Assembly: GCA_030549335.1 (NCBI GenBank)
Contig: CM060194.1
Location: forward strand, 65,934,547-65,998,546
Reading direction: 5' to 3'
Length of the DNA: 64,000 bases
Source: Pontederia crassipes
Taxonomy: Eukaryota; Streptophyta; Magnoliopsida; Commelinales; Pontederiaceae
Made by a program: the position numbers and the translations under genes. The notes below the pieces were generated by a model. That model searched no databases and was not told the origin of the DNA. It saw nothing but the letters and a program-made list of their open reading frames with translations. Position 1 is the first letter of the stretch. Each line of letters opens with the position of its first letter. This document shows positions 22,801 to 35,429 of the stretch, piece by piece.

Positions 22801-25800
22801 CTATGTGGCTGCTCTCTTTGCCACCTTGCTTTCTTTTGTAACACCATAATAAATTAATTTCCCTCCAGGGTAAACCAGAAAATTCCATCCAAGATTGGAT
22901 CCACCAACCACATAGGTTCCCTGCAAACAGTCATCAAGTTGTTTCGCAGTTTCCTCTTCCACAACCTTCACTTCCTGTACTCTTTCCTGGAAACTGGCTG
23001 ATATATCAGGAATTGCTTCAGCTTGAACTACTTTCTCCGACCCAGGTTGAGTTTCTTTCTCTAACTTACTTCCTGATGTATCCATAAAGTCATCAGATCT
23101 AGGTTTTGCTTCATGCAATTCATCCTTATCTCGCGTCTCAGGAATTTCCACCTTTTGTGTTTTAACAGAATGTTTCTCTTCTGAAGGTTGGTTAGGCTTT
23201 GCAGAGGAAGCTATGTAATCTGTCAATTCTCTTGATAAATCCATCATCAATTTCATCTCTGGAAAACAAATATGCAACGTAAATTATAATTCCAAGTTTT
23301 CTGCTGAACAAATAATAAAAAGAAAGAAAAAAGAAAATCTATAATTCACAGACATTTTTATAACATAATAAGAAGAAAATCTAGCACCATCAGTTTTCTT
23401 AACAGCATATTTCCTCTCCTTTGAGGGAGAAAAAGAAAAGAAACTTCAATTCCAAATTCTCTGCGGAGAAAACAATAAATAAAAGGAAAACTGTGACTCT
23501 CAACATCATATTTCTTCCTTTTTCTTTCGAGGGAGAAAATGGTTATTATTGTACTTCGCTAGTCATCCAAGGACCAAGTCAATTATAGAGAAGAATTTGT
23601 ATTGTGTTGTAAATGGGCATATTTGAAATCCAAATTTATCAATTTCGTTTGTTAGGGGTAAATTTGTCAATTGTAAATATTACTTTATGGTTGGATAAAT
23701 CTGGATGATCATTGGTATAGAATAGTCAACCTTTATCCCTCAAAAAGAAAGAAAGGATGTCGACAATAGCACACTACATAACAATATTGCTGAAGGTTTG
23801 AGACTTTTTGCCTCAAAAAAGAGAATAAAACAACTCAAGGCTTTTGAGGAATATAAACATGGATTTAGAGGGCTTACGGTTTTGAATATTTTGCGCTGCA
23901 TTGCTTTTGAAGAAATCAGGTGCATGAAGAAGCTATATAGAAAAAAAAACAATAGACATCACCAAGTTAATGTGGACGTAGGAATCATATTATAAGAAAG
24001 AGAATATCATGAGAATTGCCTTACAACAACAATACAACAATAACAAAGCCTTATCCTACTAGGTGGGGTCGGCTACATGGATCATACGACGCCTCGTTGA
24101 TCCATGTTCATGAGATTCGACAGGGTTTTACGCTAACTGTCGGGGCCTAACACAACCCTCCTCCTTTATCCGGGCTTGGGACCGGCTATAGAGAATTGCC
24201 TTAAAAAAGGGAAAAAATCAATCATACATATTGCTCTCACAAAGAAGCTTCAAACACAATGATTATGGACAATTGATGTGTCCACATAATTAAGACCAGC
24301 TACCTATGTTTTTTCAGTTACCTATGTTGCATAAAAGTTTGAATCAAGTGCTAACAGCCCATAAAAACCCCCTCAAAAAAAAACAGCCCATAAAAATTTC
24401 CAGCTTCCACCACCTAGAAGATACTCAATTTCCTTTGTTAGTCAGAAATAAATCAATGTATATGCAGACATTTAGGAGTTCACTTCCATAGGTTGAATGC
24501 CATAGCATCAAATTGGATGATAGTACAATCTTTGCAAAATTTTCTTTCAGTATAAAGATATTCCATCATATCATGTTAACACAAGGGTTGTTTTTATTGT
24601 ACAGTGCCTCCTTACATCATCAAGATCATTTATTTATTTTATATGGTAGCGTATGCAAATAAACCAAAATCTCCAACAATATATTAAGAAAGCATGCACA
24701 CAACAAAAGCTACATATACTAAATACAAGTATTCCCATTTTTTAGAGGGAAGTATTTCCAGTTTGACCATATTACAGCTCAAGAAACCCATGTATGCGTC
24801 TTCTCAAAAAAAAAAAATCCATGTATGCGTACACTACTGATGCACAAAGTCCAAATTATAAGAATCTCTTGCGCGATTCACTAAGCAGTATGAAACCCAT
24901 GTCAATTATCATTTACTTGGTTCATGGTAGTAGGTAGATAATTATATCTTATTTCTATTGTTTTCACATAACTTCCCATTTTCAATCACACGCCAAGAGG
25001 GAAGATGGTTAAGGACTGAAACCGCATACACAGAAGATCGTGAGACATGAGAGTCATGCTGAAACCCCAACGCATATGGGAAACAAGGTTTATCTGATTT
25101 CAATATCATATTACCAGGTATTGTGGATGTGCACAAAACTTGATAGAGTATGAACATGCAGTAATGATCTGTTTCACTATGAAGATAATTCGTAAGATGC
25201 ACATCGTTTGTTTTGTGATCTTTTCTGATAACTGCGCTAATTCTGCATAGCTACAAGTTCTTCGTGTCTAAATATCGACACAATACCATCATAAACTAGG
25301 GTTCATGTTTCTATCTACATCAATACTGGTACTGTTCCAACTGAGATAGCAATTAACAAAAATGTCCCAATAAGTTAAACTACAGAGAAGAAAAGAGGAA
25401 CAAAAGAAAACATGGCAAGACATCGACAAGTATGAATGGCAATTTAAACAGGGAAAATTCTCTTAAAAAAATTAAACCCGGAAAATGTCTACATTAAAAT
25501 TTCTGAGAATATAAAATATTTGGAGAAAAATCGAATCCGATCCTACTTTTTTTTTCATAGGGTCAACAGAAAAATCATCAGGAACCTTTCAGGACAAATT
25601 ATACAAAGTCGAAAAGAAAGCACAAGGATCCGGCGGCCACCTCGACGAACAGCGGACGCATGTCCTTCACGACGCTGCGCAGCTTGAAGTAGGGAAAGTT
25701 CCGGAAATCCTCGAGCTCCCGCTTCCTCTTCTCCCCCGTCACCGGAGTCGGGACTGCAGCAGGAGCTGGAGCCGGAGCCTGAGCCGGGGCCGGAGCCGGA

Positions 25801-25955
25801 GCCTGAGCCGGGGCCGGAGCCTGATCCGGGGCCGGAACCTGATCCGGGGCCGGAACCTGATCTGGGGCCGGAGCTTGCGGCGGTTGCGTCTGTGCTGCCG
25901 GCGGATCCGAGGCCATAGTTTGGTTTTGGGCGGCTGGAGGAGGAGCCGCTGCCAT
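22801..25955 (-). CDS. Conserved plant protein of unknown function (partial model)
   Basis: Two exons can be supported. Exon 1 (25955-25641) starts [10 protein letters not shown], runs through a low-complexity Pro/Ala/Gln/Asp tract (tandem PAPDQ-type repeats, about residues 25-70) and ends in the conserved-looking segment [20 protein letters not shown] before a donor at GAG|GTGGCC. The last exon (23258-22801) follows an acceptor TTTTCCAG, begins [14 protein letters not shown], has a charged middle and ends with a glycine/aromatic block ([20 protein letters not shown]) before TAG. Exon 1 ends in phase 0 and the last exon starts mid-codon, so at least one small exon is missing from this model; I could not find it in the 2.4-kb intron. 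I recall plant proteins with this layout but cannot assign a function. Confidence 0.6.
24024..24190 (-). mobile_element. RTE-type LINE 3' tail (or RTE-tailed SINE)
   Basis: On the minus strand this 167-bp piece ends with CCCCACCTAGTAGGATAAGG, then CTTTG and TTG-rich repeats, the 3' tail typical of plant RTE-clade LINEs. The 13-bp sequence GAGAATTGCCTTA occurs exactly at 24011-24023 and 24191-24203, so this is a complete target-primed insertion, truncated at its 5' end. It lies in the large intron of the unknown gene. Confidence 0.8.
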
Positions 25956-26045
25956 TTCTCGAGCACACGAGCGACCTGAAGAGAGGCGAGGTTCTGGAAA
26001 AAATGCGTCAATAAAGGGTGACACTATTTCACTTCTCACTTTTTT

Positions 26046-26094
<49 letters not shown>
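26046..26094. repeat. (AAT)n microsatellite
   Basis: About 16 uninterrupted TAA units, just upstream of the unknown minus-strand gene (its ATG is at 25955), inside its likely promoter or leader. Confidence 0.9.
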
Positions 26095-26098
<4 letters not shown>

Positions 26099-26099
26099 C

Positions 26100-27363
26100 T
26101 TTGGAGTGTCATAATAATTAGCATATGACATTGGCTTAATTTCTAATAAATAATAATCTCCCACCTATTTTTGAAAAAGAGATGGTATTTTGCAAATTTA
26201 CCATAATCTCTAATACGTGATATTTTCTACACATTCTTACATTCAATCAAAATAAGTAATTTTGATTTGCGCTGGCGGCATAAAATTGTGTGTAGTACTT
26301 GTTTTTATCGTGAAACTATTTTTCCGTAAATTCGTTTTGGAAAATATATCTTATATGCTAAATAAATCCCTACAGTTTAAATTTATTACTTTATTAACCA
26401 AACATAAGGAAATATTATAATACTAACAACCGTGACGGTGGATCAACATTTGTCGAGTAAAATAAACTACTCGGAAACTCCACAAATTTTTGCGAGTGAA
26501 TTGCTTTCTTTTTATAAAGAATGTTGAATTGAATTTAGGTTTCACGAGTGTTTGACAAAAAAATTTTGTTCTACAAGATTTTGCTAAACAGTCATTGTGA
26601 TAAAAACTTAGAACTTACTTGAGGACGAATTTATTTTTTAATAAAAGTTCGTATAAAAAAATTCTCAAGAACTTTATAACACATAAGAATTTTGTCATTT
26701 TTTTCTCCTCTCTCCCTCTTCTCTCTCCACTTGCAGGTCCGAGGCAAAAGTTCTAACTCACGAGAAACAAAAATATTACATTATAAAAGTTCGGTTGCAG
26801 AACCGTCCTTATTTCGCTCGGCAAACATCGCTCCGAAATTAAATTTCATAGAGGGAACAAATGTGTAGAACCGAAGTCATGTGACCATATTTCCACCACT
26901 CCGGTGGAATCGGAGGTTTGTCCCTTTTTTTTACACGACATTTTAGCTTTTTTAAATTCATTTTCTTTTTCTTTTTTTTCACATAATAACCTTCATAAAA
27001 TAAATTATTTAATAAATATAAAATATTCATAATAATGGATTAATATAATATTATTTATTACTTATTATTTCATTAAAAATTATAATATTTCATTAAATAT
27101 AAATAATTTAAAAATGATTTTTATATTTAAATAATATATTTTTAACAAAAGTTTTCCCATAAAAATGTTTATTTTATAATTTTATTTTAATTAATAATAA
27201 ATTTATACTTCATAATTATAATAATTTTTTTAATTCAAAACTCATCAAGAATTCATCCATCACATCTATTTTTTCCTATCACATCAATCACCTTATTTCT
27301 TATCATTAAATTTCACTCCAAGCATAACTTTATCAATGCAACTATGCATTGAGAACTTAGGGA
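26100..27363. other. Intergenic AT-rich DNA with a decayed TIR element
   Basis: No gene seen. Sequence from about 26780 to 27320 (CATGTGACC motif, then AT-rich core, then CCTATCACATCAATCACC) parallels the neighbouring element at 27364-28020 and is probably an older copy of the same family. Confidence 0.45.
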
Positions 27364-28020
27364 GGGCTTCTTTGGCAACTGGAACCAGGCGTTTGGTTCC
27401 GTCTAATTCCAGTTGGTTCCGTCAAACGACAAGACATTTGACGGAACCCGAAACGGAACGCTGTTTCAAAAAAGTCACGTGACCCATTTTTGCTTAAATT
27501 GGTGCACTGTAGCCGCCGCAACTTTTTTTTTTACTTGAGTTGACGCGTTGCTTTTTTTATAACTTTATTGATTTTTTTTTCTTTTTTTATTTTCTCTCTC
27601 ACACATATGTATCTTATAAAATAATTTATTTATTAAATATAATTTATTTATTATAACATATTAATAAAATATTGTTTTTTTACTTGTTATTTCATTAAAT
27701 TTTTTGAATATTTTACTATATATATTTTGTTAAAAATTTGATTTCTTGATATTTAAATAATACTTTTTAACGAAATTTTTTTGAACAAAAATTTTCATTT
27801 TTAATTGTGTTTTTATTTATTAACAATATTTTATTTTATATTTATAATATTAATTATTATTTCAAAATCCAACAAAAAAATTAACCCATCATATCAAATT
27901 TTTCCTATCACATCAACTATCTTATTCCTCATCGTCAAATTCTACTTCATCCAAACACAACTAGAACTACGGGAACTTGGGAACTTGATGGAACGTCTGG
28001 TTCCTGTTGCCAAACGGCCC
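27364..28020. mobile_element. TIR element with GGGC..TTTGGCAAC termini
   Basis: The left end reads GGGCTTCTTTGGCAACTGG and continues AACCAGGCGT. The right end on the opposite strand reads GGGCCGTTTGGCAACAGG and continues AACCAGACGT. The 657-bp AT-rich interior has no coding frame. No clear target duplication was found, so the superfamily (hAT or PIF/Harbinger) is open. Confidence 0.65.
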
Positions 28021-28405
28021 AGGAGGAACCACGGTTTTCTGATTCTCTAATCCAAACATTGTCTTGACCTTGTAACAATAAAAGGCTTAATTCAGTAAAA
28101 GGAAAAAAAAATTTCTGATACTTTCTATTCGCCATAAAATATTAATTCATGTAATTAGAGAAAAGAACATATATTTAAACAAAATATATCTCCATAAAAT
28201 TAACACAATGTTGATTTTCCTTATCAATTGTACGAGATAAAAGGGTATTTTCAATTCACATAATATTCGAAGGTATCAGAAGTCATCAACAAATGTGATG
28301 AATCTCTAATTTAATACGCATTGGGGTAGCTACTATTTCCAATCAGTAAAAATTCACTTTACATTTCAACGAAATCCGTCAGTAAATATCACAAAAGAAC
28401 AGACC

Positions 28406-29771
28406 TCATCTTGATTCAATCAAACTGAATCCAGAGGCACCTTGGAGTTCCTTCTCATGCATCAATCTTCTGATCTTAATCACTTCATCCCAACTGTTTT
28501 GGTGGGCATAGATGTCCACAAGCAGCTTGTAAAATCCTGCTACTCTCCAGGGCGATCCAATCAACCAATTCAGCACATCCCCCACGCGCGGATGTCCATG
28601 AATTCTGCATGCGCCCAGCAGGGCTCCCACTATGCTGTCATCTGGTTCCATGGGCATCTCAGATATGAAATGCAATGCTTCATTAATGCATCCAGCACGA
28701 CCCAAGAGATCGACGATGCACGCGCAGTGCTTCATTCTTGGTCGAACGCCGAACTGACTCCATATAATAAAACATCTCCAGGCCTTCCCTCACCAGACCG
28801 CAATGGCTGAAAGTATCTAACACAAGAAGGAAGCAAGTCTCGTCAGGAACAATGCCTGTCTTCACCATCTGAAAGAATGCCATCAGAGCCTCCCTCCCGA
28901 ATCCATGCATGCCAAGGCCATGAATCATGCAACTCCATCCCTGAACATTGACTTCAGATGTCTCGTTGAGTACCCAATAAGCAGAAATCAACTCCCCACA
29001 CTTGGAGTACATGTCTATCACAAGGCCATTTACAGAAGCATCTGAGCTGAAACCAGACTTCAGTATGTAACCATGGACAGTCTTACCCATTTGTACACTT
29101 GATGTAACAGTACAAGCTTGAACCAAGAGCAGTATTGTAGGGATGCTGGGGCGACAGCCTGAAGATGTCATCCTCCGGAAGAGTTGCAGCACCATTTCAG
29201 GTCTTGTAGACTGCGAATAACCCGTGATCATCGCATTCCAGCACACGACGTCTCTGTCAGATATTTCATCGAAAAGCTGCTCCGAGGCGCACAGAGCCCC
29301 GCATTTCGTGTACATGTCCAAGACAGCCGTTTATAAAGTTGTGTCCTGAGACAAGCCCTGTATAACGGAATGTGCATGAACGGATTCGCCAAGCCTCAGA
29401 GCCCTCCCGCGTCCGACGATCGGAAGAACAATCTTAAGGCACGCTCCATCCGGCGCCATTCCTTCCCGCTTCATGCGATTGAAAAGCTCCAGTGCTCCTT
29501 CGGACTTGCCATTCAAACCATAGCCAGAGATCATTAAGTTCCACGAGACCAGGTTTCTCTGAGGCATATCGTCGAAGATGCAGCGAGCGAAGCTCAAAGA
29601 TCCGACCTTTGCGTAGGTTTCTATCAAGCAATTCATGACGAAGGTACTGCGATCGGATCCGCACTTGATGATGTGGGAGTGTACGGCCCTGGCCTTGTCG
29701 AGGAGAGCGGTGCTTGGCAAGTGCTCCAGTGTGTTCTTGAGCAAGTGGACGTACATCACATATGGCTGCAA
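28406..29771 (-). pseudogene. PPR protein, PLS/E class, broken
   Basis: Remnant of an organelle RNA-binding pentatricopeptide protein. Motifs follow in order on the minus strand: LLDKARAVHSHIIKCGSD, RNLVSWNLMISGYGLNGKS, ASEQLFDEISDRDVVCWNAM, MYSKCGELISA, GWSCMIHGLGMHGFGREAL and an E-motif tail (CIVDLLGRAG; DDSIVGALLGACRIHGHP) ending GASGFSLIESR. Two breaks interrupt an otherwise clean frame: an in-frame TAA at 29331-29333 and a one-base frame change near 28750. Only about 450 residues remain and no transit peptide is visible. The upstream block is duplicated elsewhere in the window without the gene. Either a recent pseudogene, or sequence errors in a real gene. Confidence 0.88.
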
Positions 29772-29804
29772 GCATGCACTGTGAGTAGCTGCGCGTCGAT
29801 GTTT

Positions 29805-31190
29805 ATTTGTTCAATAGCTAATTCAATTCGAAAATGAAGTCCCAACTAATTTACTTTTGCGTTTGCTCTATTATAAAATGCAACCTCATAATCAAGTTTT
29901 GTTGCGAGTTGGGACAACCGAGTGAGTTGAAAGCTGAGAATTATAGTTCTTTATTCAAATTTTAAATTAATTAAATGTTAATAATTTTAAATTAGTTATG
30001 TGTTAATAATTCTAAATATTGAATTTGAGTGGGTATAAGAAAAAATCAAATCATTGAGTCGATCAATTGGGTTGATGATAATTGTCACTCACGTTGAAAT
30101 AGTGGAAAAAATGTTAAATTAAAAGTAAAGAATCGAGTTAAAATTCATCAGTCTAACTAATATAATCAAGGGACAATATAATAATTTTAATTTCGAATAA
30201 TAATAAAAAAAATAAAAAGAGTCAAAAAGGGAATTGCACGTCAAAATAGTAATAATAATTTGGAGATGACGAATGGGACAAATGGGACGCATTTAAATAT
30301 TATAATTAACTAGATGCGACCGCATTAAAGTAGTTTTGGTCCTCCATTACCACCGATCGGTCCCCTGTTCCGAACCCAACTCCCAATCAACTAAAAAGCC
30401 TATAGTTTATTTTTATATTATTTTATCCTTAATATTTTTTACTTATTTCTTAATTCTATATTTTGTGCATCACATTCTTACAATTGGATTGTATTTTTTT
30501 CTTCTATTATTGTTTCTTCGGACAAACTATTAAATTTCATCATCTTTTATAGTTAAGCCTTTTATAATAAATTTATTTTTAAGCAATTGTTCCAATTTAT
30601 TTTTTATAATAATTACCCCTTCATGCCATTAACTTGTACAGGCATTGTATGTATTATTCGTTTATGTTATTGTTTTTTATACACGGAGATAAAAAAAAGA
30701 GACTATTAATTAATCAATGTTAACATGTTGACTCTACACTTAATAGTACACTTGTTTTGTTGTTCTGTTTTATTATTTTTAATTTATTAGATCATAATAT
30801 AGATATTTTGTAATTCATTATGTCATTGACTAAAAAATGTTCATTATTTCTCAACATATATTATATTTTATGATTAAAAAGTGAAAAGAAATATCATGTT
30901 CCATTCTTCTATACTAAAGATACGAAAAGGTTATGAATTATGATCTTATTGATCAGATTACAAGATATTAAAACATTCAAATCTTGAAATTATATTTTTT
31001 TCACAAGCAAAAATAAAAAGATAAATTACTTCGATTCTGTTTAGTTGGCACAATATTCTAATTGATTAGAAATAGTATTTTTTTTCTTATGTAATTGTTT
31101 CTTAAATATTAATTTTTTTTTAGTAAGAATTATGATTATACAACTTAAAAAGACTGTATATCCTTTTGATCTTAACTAGTGTGATGCTCA
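29805..31190. repeat. Duplicated block, copy A (continuous)
   Basis: Non-coding AT-rich block upstream of the PPR remnant. Its first part (to about 30312) matches 32385-32768. The rest matches 41252-41795, 43355-43569 and 48127-48285 in order. Landmarks: AATTCAATTCGAAAATGAAG, GATGACGAATGGGACAAATG, CGGTCCCCTGTTCCGAACCC and CACAATATTCTAATTGATTA. No gene in it. Confidence 0.8.
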
Positions 31191-32384
31191 TGCCATGTAC
31201 GAGAGAATATAAACAAGTAATCATGTTTAAAATAAAATTATTAATTTATTTTCTAATGAAAAAATATAGAGTATGTTTATATTTTTTCTAAAATTGAAAG
31301 AATAATATTTTTTAAAAAAATAAAAGTATTAACAAATATTGTATTGTAAAAAATAATTTATTATTAACTTATTAATAACAAAACTAAATTTGTGTGCATT
31401 AATTTACTCGCACTTCCCTCCACTCTATAAAATGGAATTCATTTTATTTATACTCAACTTGTTTCTATTCTGTAAAATAAAATAATTAAAATAGAAATAA
31501 TAAAGGAAAAAATAAGAGACAAAATTCTATTCTCTTGGAATCACTTTTTTATAGAAGTTTTGTTATATATTTTTGTCTGATCATAAGAAAACAAAAAAAA
31601 AATCTATGGTACAACGGATCCAAACGGTAAAACTATTTATATTTCAATATTATTATATATAAATCTTAATCAAGAAATTGCATAATAAAGCACGCATTTG
31701 TTCCTATTTTTTTCTTATTATTTATAGTAACCCCACCTAGTGGGATAAGACTTTATTGTTGTTTGTATATAAAATTGAGATATTAAAGTTTCTTTCTATC
31801 TCTTAAATTATCATGGTGTCTTGTCATGGATTAGGAAAAAATTCCATGACACTAATATATGGCTTAATATTTAGAACAAAAGGAAGACTTGAATTTAGAA
31901 AGCAAAAAATAATATAATGCTTATGATGAACAAATTGAGTAAATAAATATGATTCATCCTTTTCTCAATTTACTCGCCTTCCTCCTGGAGTTCTTGATCT
32001 TCATATTTTGAAGTTCACATTATGATTTGTTAATTATGAGATTTTATGTAAATAAAGAAAATAATGTAGAATTTTTTTAGGTAACATGCTAAAATTTTTA
32101 AATCGTTTGTTACATTTGTTGATACATTAATAAGTCTATGATAAAAATTTAAGAATTAGTTGAATGATAATTTAATTTATTGCATTCTATTATGACTCTC
32201 CTTCTATATATTTAACTATATAATTTAAATATACATTTTAAAAATCTTTACTATTATGAAGGATATCCCTTTTATTATAAAATAAAGTATATTTTTCTTT
32301 TCAATTTTGTACTTAAATATATACTGGGTTTTCTAACCTATGAAAATAATTTTCTAGATTTTTTAATTTGATGTTATACTTTAT
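31191..32384. other. AT-rich intergenic DNA
   Basis: No gene seen. The only recognisable item is the short RTE tail at 31731-31764. Confidence 0.45.
31731..31764 (+). mobile_element. RTE-type LINE tail fragment
   Basis: CCCCACCTAGTGGGATAAGA followed by CTTTATTGTTGTTTG matches the 3' tail of the RTE copy at 24024-24190, here on the plus strand. Only about 34 bases remain and no target duplication was found. Confidence 0.6.
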
Positions 32385-32768
32385 TTATCTGTTCAATAGC
32401 TAATTCAATTCGAAATGAAGTCCCAACTAATTTAGTTTTGCAATTGCTCTCTATATAAAATTCAACCTGATAAATAATTGACTCGATCAATCGGCCAGAC
32501 ATAGTGGGTTGATAATAATTCTCACTCACATTGAAATAGTAGAAAAAGGTTAAATTAAAAGTAAAAGGACTAAAATGAAGAATCGAATTAAAATTCATCA
32601 GTCTAACTAATATAATGAAGGGTCAACTGATAATAAATTTAATTTTAAATAATACAAGAAATAAAAGAGTAAAAAAAAAGGAATTGCATGCCAAAATAAG
32701 AATGGTACTTTGGACTTTGGAGATGACGAATGGGACAAATGGGATCGCATTTAAACATATAACTAGTG
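32385..32768. repeat. Duplicated block, copy B (first part of the second copy)
   Basis: Matches copy A from its start to about 30312, but lacks about 130 bases of A's interior. It stops at ATAACTAG, exactly where the second part resumes at 41252 (AGCTAGACGTGACC). The 8.5 kb between looks inserted. Confidence 0.75.
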
Positions 32769-32816
32769 AACATTCTCGCACTTTGCGTGATTTAAAAAAT
32801 ATAACTAATAAAAATA

Positions 32817-32817
<1 letters not shown>

Positions 32818-32849
<32 letters not shown>
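32818..32849. repeat. (TA)n microsatellite
   Basis: About 15 TA units. Confidence 0.9.
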
Positions 32850-32850
<1 letters not shown>

Positions 32851-32851
<1 letters not shown>

Positions 32852-33056
32852 ATTAGATAGTATACAATCAATTTTTATATAAATTAATATGCAATCAACA
32901 AAATAGGATCATTAGATTATAATTATATGATTGAAATTTAATCTTTATAAATTTAATGTTAATTTATTAAATTTAATCTCAATCATTAGCCAACGGTTCA
33001 AATTCATTGAATGCATATTGGTGGTACAACTTTGGATTGCGTATTATTCTATCTAA
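32851..33056. mobile_element. Possible small MITE (about 205 bp)
   Basis: The left end GATTAGATAGTATACAATCA is roughly inverted at the right end (AGATAGAATAATACGCAATC on the opposite strand). The interior is AT-rich. It abuts a TA run, which could hide a TA target duplication as in Tc1/Mariner MITEs. Confidence 0.4.
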
Positions 33057-34500
33057 ATATTTCGAAGTACAAATTTTGGAATATAAAATGCATATTAGTG
33101 TCAAGAATAGTTAATGAATTAAGTATGAATAATTAAATTTCATAATAAAATATTGGAGAACATTTTCTAAACAAATATGTTTAAAGAAAATATCATATGT
33201 TTCAAATATTACATATTGATCATTGGACAAACATATTTGACGTCTATTACACTAATACATGCACACGCAGCCAATATTTGTTTGAGTTCATATGTTTGAG
33301 AAATTAAATTAATTCACTAACAATGGTCCTATAATTGACTAATATATCAAGTGCAATGTTTTCTAAAGACATGCAGTTTCAATATTTATTCGAGTTCTTA
33401 TGGCAGAAATAAGTTCAAGAAAAAAAATAAAAATTTAACAAATTATCTTATATTTGACTAATTATCAGTGCAATGATTTCTGTACGGCACAAAAGTAGTC
33501 AATAATGACATAAGACATCTAGCAAGCTCAAATCACGAACAAATCCTATTTTTTCTACTATTCTCTCTCCCTACTTTATCAATAACTCTTTTCTTAATTT
33601 TGGTGAAGATTACTGAAAACAAATTGATTTTCCTTATCTTTCACTATAAAATTTTCATTAAAAGATAGAATTTTCATTGATAAATTAATTAATATTTTTG
33701 AAAGGATATTATGGCAAAGAAATTAGATTTTAATTGAGTTGAATGACATTTTATTGCTGTTGGAGAGATAAATGAAATGAAATTAAAAAAGAAGCACTAA
33801 AAATGTAGTAACCTTTTAATGGGGCTACTTCAATATTCCCAACTATGTACTTAAATATCTTTTGCAAGTTATTCTCGATATATTTGCAATCAACAAATTT
33901 TTCAATGAGCTATTTTTTTTATTACACAACTAATGTACATTTTAGTTATCACTACCTTGATACTATTTTTTTGCATCTGTTATATAATGACAATGGCTTT
34001 TGGCATCCTCTCAAGAATATGAGCCGTTGGGATTAATAAATTGCAAGAGGATGACTCGAACTCTTAATTTCTTGTAAAAAGCTTATTCTTTTTTTATCTG
34101 CCTGCTAGTGAAGAAAATCAAGGAATGGCTTGGTGGCAGAAGTCAAACTAATCATAATGAAGAACGTGCAAGTGAGAAACTTAATTATAAGCTACTGGAT
34201 GTTAAACACTAATAAGCTACAAGAAACTTAATTATAAGCTACGGGAAAACATAAAAGTCAGAAACTAAATTATATGAATGAACAAAATTTCGAATACCTC
34301 AGATGCCCTGCGCTCGATAGCTGCTTGTAAGCATTGGATCGCTCACTACCTCTCGGCTTCCGGACTGATTGGACTGCCATCCAACTACCGTATGTAGAAC
34401 TCTTGAATCCAAATTGCGTTGGCTCAATATATGCTGACAGCTTTATTAGATCTGTAATTTTATGTTAATGGGTGAAGTAGCTAATAACTGGCAAGCTCAA
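33057..34500. other. AT-rich intergenic DNA
   Basis: Nothing recognisable as a gene. A GACTCGAACTCTTAA motif near 34054 looks like a lone box B and was not called. Confidence 0.4.
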
Positions 34501-34639
34501 TCAGTACCAAATGTCAGATGGAACCATGGAACATGATGATTATAATCCATGTCTGTCAGCGTGCAGTAGCCGCACTCGTGCCAGTCTGGACTGAGACCAG
34601 CATCCCCTTCGACAAATCGGGCTCACCAGCGAGGATGGC

Positions 34640-35112
34640 AATGCTCTCGCCCTCTCTAGGGATGGCAATACCTCAATCCGACAATCCGATCTTCATCATA
34701 ATTTTCTCATGAAATGGCTACCATGTAAAGATGCATCCGCCATGGAGACAGACAGTTTGCTGCCTGCATGAATTATCGTTGTGCGCCCATACCGCAGCCA
34801 GCGAAATGATCTCCACTTTCAGTCCCCAGTTGAACCAATGGCCATAGAATTGGAAAAAAAAAGAGATCAAACTTAGTAGCCAGTATCTAAAATTTCTTCA
34901 AACTTATGAACAACTTCACATTTTGCCAGTCATGTCAAATTATAAATCTATTTTGTATATCTGCTTACAATGTGAGGGAATTTAGGGTGCATGCATTGCC
35001 TGATTGCCATGCATGATCTACTTTGAGATGAGTCGGTGTCATGGTTGTCCATGAACGTCACCGCCTTCTCCGGCCACCACCCGACCATTCCGCTGGCCTT
35101 TCGCAAGGATCT
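34640..35112 (-). pseudogene. Alpha-amylase C-terminal remnant
   Basis: Two pieces of a plant alpha-amylase (starch endo-hydrolase, glycoside hydrolase family 13) are readable on the minus strand. The first (about 35112-35010) gives [19 protein letters not shown], the highly conserved segment holding the transition-state-stabilising Asp of NHD. The second (about 34843-34680) gives HWFNWGLKVEIISLAAVWAH and then, after an in-frame stop, HEKIMMKIGLSD, which corresponds to the DHFFDWGLKEEI segment and the C-terminal beta domain. The segment that normally lies between them (WPFPSDKVMQGYAYI region) is not recognisable, and the N-terminal barrel is absent. No functional product is expected. Confidence 0.8.
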
Positions 35113-35429
35113 CTATTTGATAAATATAGCATCTGAAGTAAAGTGAAATTTGATGTATTATCTCAAACGAACTTTTGACGGTTCAATTTTATGTGTATCA
35201 TCTCAAAAGTAATTATGACTTTTGACGGTTCAATTTTATGTGTATCGTGTATCATCTTAATTATTGACTTTTCAACTTTGGAAACTGATTCATCATGAAT
35301 TAGTTATTAAGTAAAAAACTGAAAAGGAATTCTGAAACTGCAAAAGCCGATAATTGATGTAATGTTTGATCAACATAATTAAATCACATGGACAACAAAT
35401 AATTGGAGTTATGATTGGATTGGATTGAA

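Noticed and set aside
23798-23995. 65-codon plus-strand frame in the same intron
   Set aside because: No known motif; antisense to the host gene and without splice or promoter signals.
24942-25202. 86-codon minus-strand frame in the intron of the unknown gene, with [10 protein letters not shown] resembling the expected missing exon
   Set aside because: No proper acceptor before it and no further similarity.
34040-34075. Possible tRNA or SINE box B (GACTCGAACTC)
   Set aside because: No box A at the right distance, no A tail and no target duplication.
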